From NCBI RefSeq assembly GCF_000802305.1, contig NZ_JTDK01000018.1:62001-126000 (forward strand): DNA of 64,000 nt. The letters are read 5' to 3'. This document shows, piece by piece, positions 1 to 6,440 of this stretch. The notes under the pieces were generated by a model, which saw nothing but the letters and a program-made list of their open reading frames with translations, had not been told where the DNA came from and did no database searches. A program made the position numbers and the translations under genes. The first letter of the stretch is position 1, and every line of letters starts with the position of its first letter. The DNA is from Microbacterium mangrovi (lineage in GTDB: Bacteria > Actinomycetota > Actinomycetes > Actinomycetales > Microbacteriaceae).

Positions 1-1
1 C

Positions 2-250
2 GCCGTTGGTCAGGTCCTGGACTTCCAGCAATGGGTGGCCGAGAACAATCCGTACGCCGCCAAGCACTTTCCGGGGATCACCACCCCGGACGGCATTGTG
101 ATCTTGGGGCGAAGGTCAGAACTGGACGAACGCCGAACTCGAAAACTTGAGCGCTGGCAATTCAATAGCCGCGCAATCGAGGTACTGACATTCGATGATC
201 TCGCCGTGCGAGCACGCTACGTCTTAGGCAGCCTTCGCTCTAGCCCCTGA
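2..250 (+). CDS. Shedu-like (DUF4263/SduA) protein, C-terminal fragment
   Basis: The gene begins before the window; its frame is open from base 2 to the TGA at 248-250, giving about 82 C-terminal residues. The visible pattern, a 'QQW' helix, then VILGRRSELDE, a basic helix and IEVLTFDDLAVRA, matches by memory the end of the Shedu/SduA DUF4263 nuclease domain, where a strand with GR and a closing TYDDLL-like motif follow the PD-(D/E)XK core. Shedu proteins are single-gene anti-phage nucleases. The catalytic residues would lie upstream and cannot be checked. The adjoining toxin-antitoxin and restriction genes fit a defence role. It could instead be another restriction-endonuclease-fold protein with the same C-terminal layout. 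Confidence 0.6.
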   Translation, partial: AVGQVLDFQQWVAENNPYAAKHFPGITTPDGIVILGRRSELDERRTRKLERWQFNSRAIEVLTFDDLAVRARYVLGSLRSSP

Positions 251-368
251 GGGTTCTCCTTGCGCATGCACCTCAAATAGCGACCAGCCACGTAGCGTTG
301 CCCAGCGCTGTGTCTCACGAGCTTGACAAGGAATGGATTTGCCACCGCAGCCGGCCGCCAGAGGCTGG

Positions 369-782
369 TCATGTCTCCAGCGATTGAAGGTATCGGACGG
401 CTGCCCAATCTGCGGGCGCCCAGTCCAACGTCGGCAATGCGGAGACCGATACCCATCGCATGGCGTCGTGGTCCGTGCTGCGATCGGGCGGGGTGGAACC
501 GAGAAATGCCCGAAAGCAGGTGAGTCGGATCGCGAGGCCCTCCGCGGTGGTTACGTCTGTTGTTAGCTCCTCGCCAACCTCTATCTGCACGTCAAGTTCT
601 TCACGGATCTCACGGACGAGTGCCTCGCTCAGGGATTCACCGGGCTCTAGCTTGCCTCCAGGAAACTCCCACCGTCCACCGAATGACTTGTCGGCATTGC
701 GTCTGCAAGCGAGAACCTCGTCGCCCCTGGTGATCACCGCGGCGACGACGCGGACTGGGTGGTCTGTGCTGGCCATGGACAC
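369..782 (-). CDS. NUDIX hydrolase, MutT/CTP-pyrophosphohydrolase-like
   Basis: The 137-residue protein is a single NUDIX domain of usual MutT size. The NUDIX box GX5EX7REUXEEXGU runs over residues 43-65 (GKLEPGE, then REIREELDV), so all metal-binding glutamates are present. A GGRWEFPGGK stretch precedes the box, as in 8-oxo-dGTP/CTP pyrophosphohydrolases. Such enzymes cleave NTPs or modified (d)NTPs to the monophosphate and pyrophosphate. A second ATG two codons in is equally possible as start. It is divergent from the thymidylate-synthase-like gene with 88 bases between the starts, so both may share a regulatory region. A role in clearing unusual pyrimidine nucleotides made by the neighbour is inference; housekeeping MutT activity is the simpler reading. 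Confidence 0.88.
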   Translation of the reverse strand: MSMASTDHPVRVVAAVITRGDEVLACRRNADKSFGGRWEFPGGKLEPGESLSEALVREIREELDVQIEVGEELTTDVTTAEGLAIRLTCFRAFLGSTPPDRSTDHDAMRWVSVSALPTLDWAPADWAAVRYLQSLET

Positions 783-870
783 ACTCTAGACACGGTGCAC
801 GTCTGATCTCAGGTTGCGCTGCAGACCATCACGAGTCCCATAGGCTTCAACGGGGGAGAGGTGCGCTGGG

Positions 871-1815
871 ATGCTTCTGGTTGAGGAGGACTCGGTCGAC
901 GACGTGTTGCAGGTCGTGCTTAATCATCTCCTGCGCGCCGGCTCTCGCATCGAACCCAGCAAAGGGCCAGCGAGCGAGCAAGTCGGCGCGGCGATCGAGT
1001 TAAGGAACCCTCGTGCGCGGCTGAGTCGGAGTCATAGGCGCAGCCCGATCTTCAGCGCGCTCGGGGAGTGGCTCTGGTACCTGTCGGGTACGGATGAAGT
1101 CGGGCCGATCGCGCATTACATCCCGATGTATCTGAAGTTTGCGGTCGAGGGCAGAGTTGAGGGAGCATACGGCCCCCGGCTTTTTGGCGCGGACGACCGG
1201 TTGGCAGAGGTCATCAAGAGGCTTCGCGATAAACAGGATAGCCGTCAGGCGGTCATTCAAGTGTTTGCACAGTCAGATCTGTCAAATCAACGGGATATTC
1301 CATGTACGACGACACTTCAGTTCCTGCTCCGCGACGGGTTGCTCCACCTGGCTGCCACGATGCGCTCCAACGATGCCTATCGTGGACTGCCCCATGACAT
1401 TTTCGCCTTCACGATGATTCAAGAGATGGTCGCAAGGAATGTCGGTGTCGAGGTTGGCACCTATCTACACTTCGTCGGAAGCCTTCATCTCTATGACTCG
1501 GACGCGGACGCTGCAGCAGCTTTCCTGGACGAAGGCTGGCACAACCTAAAGCCCATGCCCGCAATGCCCGATGGGGATCCTGCGGGCGGCGTGCGCTGGA
1601 TCATCGAAGTCGAGGAACGTATTCGCCTTGGCGACCCGAGCGCACCCACGCTCGCAGACCTCGGCGAGCACCCGTACTGGGACGACCTCGCCAGGGTGTT
1701 GCTGGCATTTCCGGAGAAATCCGGGTCGGGCCTGCGGCGAATCAGGGAGAGTTTCGACGATCCGTTCTACGAAATCTACATTAACGATCGACACGCCCGC
1801 TTCGAGGAGGACTAG
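871..1815 (+). CDS. Thymidylate-synthase-family enzyme, predicted dCMP-type (hydroxy)methylase
   Basis: The 314-residue protein aligns residue for residue with the thymidylate synthase core at an offset of one from E. coli ThyA. Catalytic Cys145 sits in IPCTTTLQF, Glu66 in GEWLWYLSG, Arg165-Ser166 and Asp168 in the RSxD phosphate/base loop, and His206-Tyr208 in HLY. The base-discriminating Asn177 of ThyA is Asp176 here (GLPHDIF). In T4 dCMP hydroxymethylase, and in engineered TS mutants, Asp at this place favours cytosine over uracil. A dCMP methylase or hydroxymethylase is therefore predicted, not an ordinary ThyA. A purine-rich stretch (852-860) about ten bases upstream supports the ATG. 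The stop touches the next start, so the two genes are co-translated. Codon use looks more A/T-rich than in the chromosomal genes to the right. Confidence 0.85.
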   Translation: MLLVEEDSVDDVLQVVLNHLLRAGSRIEPSKGPASEQVGAAIELRNPRARLSRSHRRSPIFSALGEWLWYLSGTDEVGPIAHYIPMYLKFAVEGRVEGAYGPRLFGADDRLAEVIKRLRDKQDSRQAVIQVFAQSDLSNQRDIPCTTTLQFLLRDGLLHLAATMRSNDAYRGLPHDIFAFTMIQEMVARNVGVEVGTYLHFVGSLHLYDSDADAAAAFLDEGWHNLKPMPAMPDGDPAGGVRWIIEVEERIRLGDPSAPTLADLGEHPYWDDLARVLLAFPEKSGSGLRRIRESFDDPFYEIYINDRHARFEED

Positions 1816-2748
1816 TTGCGATCAAACTACGAGGATGATGCGCGGCGCATCTCGGCCGCGTTCGAACGATATGAGGCCCAGGTGGGGCCACTTCCCGGCA
1901 TCGCCGAGCCTGAGTACCGCGCCTCCCTAATTGAGCAGATCATCGACTCTGAGCAGCGCGTCCGCTATTTTGATTTGCTTCAATCCCGCCCCTTGGGCGC
2001 GGCAAGTGCTGATCCCCACGACGACGCATTCGACCCGATCAAAGCCTCGATCGTCAGCAGGAATCGCGGTGACATTGATGAAGCAATTTGGCTTGCATAC
2101 TTGTTCGTCCATTTCGGGCGTCACCGCCGTGCAGGTTGGCGCTATGTGAGGGACGTATATGGGGCACTGGGTGAAGAACCATGGACGTGGGAGCGAACGT
2201 CGAACGACATCACATCCTTCAGGTATTGGCTCGACGATCATCAGGATGACCTGCGACGGGACACGGGGCCTCACGGTTTTGGCAACCACAGGAAGTACGA
2301 GAGTCTAAAGGCTTGGACATCCACAGGAACCGGCGAGGCCTTCGATAGCTACATCAACTGGGTTCACGCGGCCGGTGGTGACCATGCGACGAGGCTTTCA
2401 ACATTCGCCGGAGCATCGCCTGAAGCGCGATTCGATGAGATGTACCGATCTCTTGATCAGGTTAAACGACTCGGTCGCATTGGCCGCTTCGATTATCTAA
2501 TGACGCTCAAGAAGCTCCGACTCGCCGACATTGTGCCCCCGCACTCCTATCTCGTCGGTGCGAGCGGACCGCTTACCGGGGCCCGTCTCTTGTTCACCGC
2601 TGGGGGCGGCAATGAGCTAGGCGCTGGCGTCGCGCAAGCGAAGCTGAGTGAATTCTCGAGACTAACTGGCTTGACACCGGATGTCATGGAAGATGCAGTC
2701 TGCAACTGGCAGAAGAGCCCGACCGCGTACGTCAGGTTTTCAGGGTAG
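1816..2748 (+). CDS. aGPT-pyrophosphorylase/HMUDK-helical family protein (clade 3-like)
   Basis: The 310-residue protein starts with TTG directly after the previous stop, behind the strong ribosome site GAGGAG. Motifs I associate with the alpha-glutamyl/putrescinyl-thymine pyrophosphorylase clade are present: WRYVRDVYGALGEEPWTW (residues ~110-127), GPHGFGNHRKYESL (~152-165), GRIGRFDYL (~222-230) and the closing DAVCNWQKSP. In phages this helical domain occurs with or next to 5-hydroxymethyl-dU DNA kinases and TS-like hydroxymethylases that make hypermodified bases. No P-loop is visible here. Coupling to a dCMP-type TS homologue suggests a base- or nucleotide-modifying role, perhaps in defence. 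The biochemical function of stand-alone bacterial members is not established as far as I know. Its last 17 bases overlap the convergent XRE-ImmA gene. Confidence 0.75.
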   Translation: MRSNYEDDARRISAAFERYEAQVGPLPGIAEPEYRASLIEQIIDSEQRVRYFDLLQSRPLGAASADPHDDAFDPIKASIVSRNRGDIDEAIWLAYLFVHFGRHRRAGWRYVRDVYGALGEEPWTWERTSNDITSFRYWLDDHQDDLRRDTGPHGFGNHRKYESLKAWTSTGTGEAFDSYINWVHAAGGDHATRLSTFAGASPEARFDEMYRSLDQVKRLGRIGRFDYLMTLKKLRLADIVPPHSYLVGASGPLTGARLLFTAGGGNELGAGVAQAKLSEFSRLTGLTPDVMEDAVCNWQKSPTAYVRFSG

Positions 2749-3838
2749 AACTATCCCACCGGTAGCGTCGCTTGAGCGTGTTGAGCTGGTTGTACTGAAG
2801 CGCGCCCGTGTGCTGCAACTGTCCGACAACGATGCCAGGGGCTACTCCGACTCGGGACGCGAGGCGAAGCACGTCCCGCTTCGTCGGCCCGCGCCCGCGC
2901 AGGAGCCCGACAAGTTCACCGACGCCTCCCGGCACTAGCGCCTCGAGCGCGAAGTTGTCTGCTTCCTGCTCGACAGCAGCACCGCCGTCGGCGTCGACGC
3001 CAACACCAAAGTCGTCGACATACGTTTCATCCACGCCATGTAAGAGCAAGTGCCCAATTTCATGGAATACCGTAAACCAGAGGTGATCGTCGCTGAGATG
3101 TCTCGCCGTCAATGCGATCACCCGTCGCCCGTCGTGGCCAGTGAACGCGGCACCACTGAGAGCCGCTCCCTTTGGGGGCCGAACGAGTACGATCGCAACA
3201 CCCGCCCGGGCGCCGATCGCCTGGAGTTCGGGGAGGAATACTGAAGGGTCGGGCACTTTCGTGAGGGCGCGTATTTCGTCGATTTGATCCCTCAACGCGG
3301 GTGCCGACCACTCGTCCAGATGGACCTGGGAGGCGTCAAGTTGAGCCTTTCGGAGCCAGACGGCGAGCGTGAGGCTGTCTGACGAGTATGTGTCCGATGC
3401 GCGGTAGTGAGAACCGCGCGTCGCAAGCGCCACACGAGTTGCCGCGTCCTCCGCATTCTTAGCCCCGAGGAACTGGAGTCCCAGCTTCGCCTGCTCGCGC
3501 CATGAGTCGCTTTTCTCAATCCAGCCAAGCTGAATCATCTGCGTGATCGGCATCTGCTGGGTTAACGCATCGGCAGACAGGCTGAACAAGCTTTCGCGGT
3601 ACTGATGTTCGCGAGTCAGCCAAAAGCTCGCCGAGCCTCCAAGGCAGCCGGCGAGCAACGCCGCTAGCTCGGCGGTGAGTTCCGACTCACCACGTATCAG
3701 ACGGCGGGTCGCGGGGTCCCCAATGCCCAGTCGATCCGCGAGGTCGTCAACAGTCCAACCGCGGCGCTGAAGGATGGCCAGAATCGAGTCGCCAGGGGCG
3801 GAGGCCCACCGCGGTTCGAACGTGCTCGCAACTGTCAC
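2732..3838 (-). CDS. XRE-family antitoxin fused to ImmA/IrrE metallopeptidase
   Basis: The 368-residue protein has an N-terminal XRE/HigA-type helix-turn-helix (residues ~15-75, ILAILQRRGWTVDDLADRLG then TRRLI), a central linker, and an ImmA/IrrE zinc-protease domain with HEIGH at 259-263 and a downstream Glu at about 292 (EQEADNFA) as third ligand. This fusion is common in type II toxin-antitoxin loci and phage-like regulators. The GTG start overlaps the TGA of the HigB-like gene (GTGA), so the toxin is translated first, as in higBA. It likely represses its own promoter and neutralises the toxin; whether the protease acts on a regulator is unknown. Its 3' end overlaps that of the aGPT-like gene by 17 bases. 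Confidence 0.85.
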   Translation of the reverse strand: MTVASTFEPRWASAPGDSILAILQRRGWTVDDLADRLGIGDPATRRLIRGESELTAELAALLAGCLGGSASFWLTREHQYRESLFSLSADALTQQMPITQMIQLGWIEKSDSWREQAKLGLQFLGAKNAEDAATRVALATRGSHYRASDTYSSDSLTLAVWLRKAQLDASQVHLDEWSAPALRDQIDEIRALTKVPDPSVFLPELQAIGARAGVAIVLVRPPKGAALSGAAFTGHDGRRVIALTARHLSDDHLWFTVFHEIGHLLLHGVDETYVDDFGVGVDADGGAAVEQEADNFALEALVPGGVGELVGLLRGRGPTKRDVLRLASRVGVAPGIVVGQLQHTGALQYNQLNTLKRRYRWDSSTLKT

Positions 3839-4152
3839 GCTTCCCCCCTGCGCTCAATGGAGTCCAACCGGATTCGGTACTGTCCCATCCTCGCACCGTC
3901 GCCAGTGGCGCCCGGGCCCTGAACCTGCGCCAACCGTGCCACGATGTGCCACCTGTCGTTGACTTCGACACACACTCTTGCTGGATCCTCCGCAGACAAT
4001 TCAATGCCGATCGGGATCTCGCCCAAGGTGTCTGCCGCGAGCAACTCGGCGAGGCGAGCCTTCAGGTCAATTACATCATCGGCTCCGAGCTGGTCGGTCT
4101 GCGGATCGATGCAGAACTCGCGAAGCTGTCGGGTGCTAAAGCTCAGTTCCAT
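3835..4152 (-). CDS. HigB/RelE-like toxin of a type II toxin-antitoxin pair
   Basis: The 105-residue protein begins at MELSFSTRQLREFCIDP; the longer upstream frame looks like untranslated leader. The N-terminal strand-helix, the helix rich in acidic and basic residues around DLKARLAELLAAD, and the end YRIRLDSIERR match the RelE/ParE/HigB fold, which contains ribosome-dependent mRNA interferases. No single catalytic residue can be assigned with confidence. It lies directly before and overlaps the XRE-ImmA gene by four bases in the toxin-first order of higBA. Expression is probably autoregulated by the partner from the 4153-4378 interval, which otherwise holds no gene that I can see. Confidence 0.65.
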   Translation of the reverse strand: MELSFSTRQLREFCIDPQTDQLGADDVIDLKARLAELLAADTLGEIPIGIELSAEDPARVCVEVNDRWHIVARLAQVQGPGATGDGARMGQYRIRLDSIERRGEA

Positions 4153-4378
4153 AGTCGCGCCAGTCTCTGAAGCGGAGAGAGCCGGCTGAGCTGTGCCCCT
4201 CGAAGCCGAAGGCTGTGCCCGACAGACTAGCGGTGGATGGACGGTGCGGCGCGTCACCTGTCATGGTCGGCGCGTCGACCTCGCTGTACTCCTCCCGAAG
4301 CGAGAGGTTTCCGCCCACCCAAGCGTTCGACTGGCGTGGTGCCACTCGCCATCGGGAAAGGGGCGCTGAGTGCATCGG

Positions 4379-4714
4379 TCATCGATTGCTCATCCGCTTC
4401 ATGAGCGCTTGTCTGCTCAGCCTTGTTCGCGCGCTGAGCATGGCCCAGGTTTGACCCCGATGGTGGAGCCAGAGGACGAGCTCGTCCCGCTGCTGCAGAA
4501 GCTTGGTTTCCTCCCGATGGAGCTTCTCGAGATCGCGCGACAGAGCACCGAGGCGGTCGAGGGCGGCCGCATCGCCGCCCCATCTCTGTATCAAGCGGCG
4601 GTCTAGCGCGTCGAGTTCCTCGGCACTGCGATGGGCTTGGTCCTCCTGCTCACGCGCTTCAGCCCGGCGCACCTCCGCGGCCTTGCGCTTCAGTTGTTGC
4701 CTGCCCCTGACCAT
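4379..4714 (-). CDS. Small coiled-coil protein with C-terminal HTH-like segment
   Basis: The 111-residue product is not a family I can name. Residues ~5-80 are charged and heptad-like (RKAAEVRRAEAREQEDQ and LEKLHREETKLLQQRDEL), pointing to a long coiled coil. The end, TWAMLSARTRLSRQALMKR, resembles the 'sW..IA..LgvSRQA...R' helix-turn-helix of small actinobacterial regulators. The biased yet repeat-free composition and the HTH signature favour a real gene over an antisense shadow. It lies between the toxin-antitoxin pair and an apparently empty stretch. It may be a small DNA-binding regulator of the island. Confidence 0.5.
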   Translation of the reverse strand: MVRGRQQLKRKAAEVRRAEAREQEDQAHRSAEELDALDRRLIQRWGGDAAALDRLGALSRDLEKLHREETKLLQQRDELVLWLHHRGQTWAMLSARTRLSRQALMKRMSNR

Positions 4715-5383
4715 GTAACGAGGTTGTCACGCGATGCCGGTCCTTTCAAGGGATCGGGGCGCGTCGCTTCGGAGTGCCTGCGTGCATTGACCTTCTCGCC
4801 CCTCCCTCTCGATCTTCATGTCTCATCTCGTTCCGTTGCGTCATTCCGTCCGCTCGATAGCTCGTCCCTTCGCTTGTCTCGTTCTCTCGTTGCCCTGGCC
4901 TCCTTCGTCTCGTCTTTAGTGGGGGACATGCACTCCGCAGCGAGTGACCGCGGCCGTGTCGAGGATTGCGACCAGGGCGATGCGCAGACCTGAGGGGCCG
5001 CCGGGCTGTGTCTTTCCCAACGAAGTTGGCGGCATCGACTTCACGTACCGCGCGCGCGGGGTTGAAGGCGCGATGGCGAGGAAGTGTCGTGGTCTTCTTC
5101 CCGCGCGGTCCTTTCGGTAGCTGCCGGGTTACGCCTCCGCGTACGGCGGTCAAGGGTGCGGCGCAGCCGCATCGCGAAGCGACGCGTCAGCGCCCTTGAG
5201 GGCCGGTAGTGGCCGCGTACGCTCTCGGCTCCGAAATACCGCGTGCGAGACGTGGTCGGAGTTGGAGATCGGGAGGGTCGACGGCCCGTGTCGCGGCTAA
5301 GCATTGACAGGGTCAGCTCCACGCCTTACTCTGACAATATTCAGCACTAACGGAAGTTTGACGCGATAAGGCAGACTGAGGCG
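4715..5383. other. Stretch of about 670 bases without a convincing gene
   Basis: Open frames here have arginine- and proline-rich translations typical of unread frames in GC-rich DNA and match nothing I recognise. Near the right end, a TTGACA at 5304-5309 could be a -35 box for the gene at 5384, but no good -10 box lies 17 bases further. I see no clear inverted repeat or tRNA-like fold. Confidence 0.4.
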
Positions 5384-6007
5384 GTGAAGCTCGATGTCCG
5401 GACTCCTGAAGGCAACCCAGTGGAGCGTCACGACGCGAGCCGCCGCATCGGCGCCGCGCTGTGGATCGTCCCCCGCTATCGGGTCATCGCGGAGGACGAG
5501 CACACCGGCCTCGGCAGCACGCTCGACGTCGAGTATGACGCAATCGAAGGCCGCTTCGTCGTCCGGCAGGCTGGCACGTACTCCCTCTCCGGAGGAGAGA
5601 TCACCGGAACTGAGTTGCGCCGGGTGCGGCTCGCCGAGATTGTTCAGGCCGCATCCCCGCACTGTGTCGCATTCGCGCTCGATGACGAAGACCTGTTCGT
5701 CACAGCTGCCGAGCTGGCGTCGTCCGAAGGACGGATGCTCCCGACTTGGCTCACCAATACGCTCGCCGCAGCACCAAGGCGGGGGAATCTCTCTGAGTCC
5801 GCGCGCGCCGAGGCTCGGGAAGCCAGGCTGGATGCCGTCCAACTCGTCTACGGCGTCGCCGTCCTCACGGGACAACCGCCGGCCAAAGCCATCGAGCGCG
5901 AGCTCAACGTTGCACCCCGCACCGCGGCCCAGTGGATCCGAGCGGCGCGGGATGCCGGACGACTCGAGGGTCTGGGCTATCCGATGGGCCGACCGGCGCG
6001 CCCCTGA
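5384..6007 (+). CDS. Hypothetical protein with C-terminal HTH-like region
   Basis: The 207-residue protein begins at a GTG and is not a family I can name. The N-terminal ~90 residues form a beta-rich acidic region (WIVPRYRVIAEDE, VEYDAIEGRFVVR). The last ~60 residues contain PPAKAIERELNVAPRTAAQW, a spacing typical of helix-turn-helix elements, followed by GLGYPMGRPARP. Similar architectures occur in actinobacterial genes near plasmid- or island-borne functions. The small HTH gene at 6059 follows on the same strand, so both may be co-regulated with the hsd operon. Real coding is likely because codon periodicity is clean and the overlapping frames are low-complexity. Confidence 0.6.
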   Translation: MKLDVRTPEGNPVERHDASRRIGAALWIVPRYRVIAEDEHTGLGSTLDVEYDAIEGRFVVRQAGTYSLSGGEITGTELRRVRLAEIVQAASPHCVAFALDDEDLFVTAAELASSEGRMLPTWLTNTLAAAPRRGNLSESARAEAREARLDAVQLVYGVAVLTGQPPAKAIERELNVAPRTAAQWIRAARDAGRLEGLGYPMGRPARP

Positions 6008-6058
6008 GGCGCCCAGGACGATCTCCCGCGTCCCGGATTCACCCGCGGAGGTGTCGCG

Positions 6059-6277
6059 ATGACTGACTCGGTTGTACTCCCCAGCCAGCTCGTAGCCGTG
6101 GATCACGCCACGGCCGCGGCGATCCTCGGAATCAGTCCGTCACGCCTGCGTCACCACGTTCGTCTCGGCGACGTAACCCCCCACTTCACCGGCACGAAGC
6201 CGCTGTACGCGATCTCGGAGCTCGAGCGATTCGTCGAGGATCTGCCGACGCACCCTGGGCATCTGCCGGTCGTCTGA
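6059..6277 (+). CDS. Small HTH (excisionase/MerR-like) DNA-binding protein
   Basis: The 72-residue product has a helix-turn-helix in its centre (ATAAAILGISPSRLRHHVRLG) and a short wing-like tail (FTGTKPLYAISELERFVE). This is the layout of excisionase/MerR-type small binding proteins, where a recognition helix is followed by a conserved aromatic wing. A GGAGGTGTCGCG stretch just before the ATG gives a good ribosome site. It follows the 5384 gene by 51 bases and precedes hsdM by 163, so it may regulate the restriction operon or be a leftover of a mobile element. No integrase is seen nearby. Confidence 0.65.
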   Translation: MTDSVVLPSQLVAVDHATAAAILGISPSRLRHHVRLGDVTPHFTGTKPLYAISELERFVEDLPTHPGHLPVV

Positions 6278-6440
6278 AGGGTGAACTGTTGAGCTGCCAG
6301 TAGTCGCGTCGTGACGGGTATGGGCTGGACAGCTACCCATGCTCGCTCCCCCGCGGACGTCCCCGGGTGGCTGGATGCGCTGAGACGTCTACGCGCCGAG
6401 AATAGGATTCCCTTACGCGCAGTCGAGGAGCAGCAAGGTC

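Noticed and set aside
4746..5153. 135-residue minus-strand frame
   Set aside because: Arg- and Pro-rich translation without periodic structure or motif, with no ribosome site; typical of an unread frame in GC-rich DNA.
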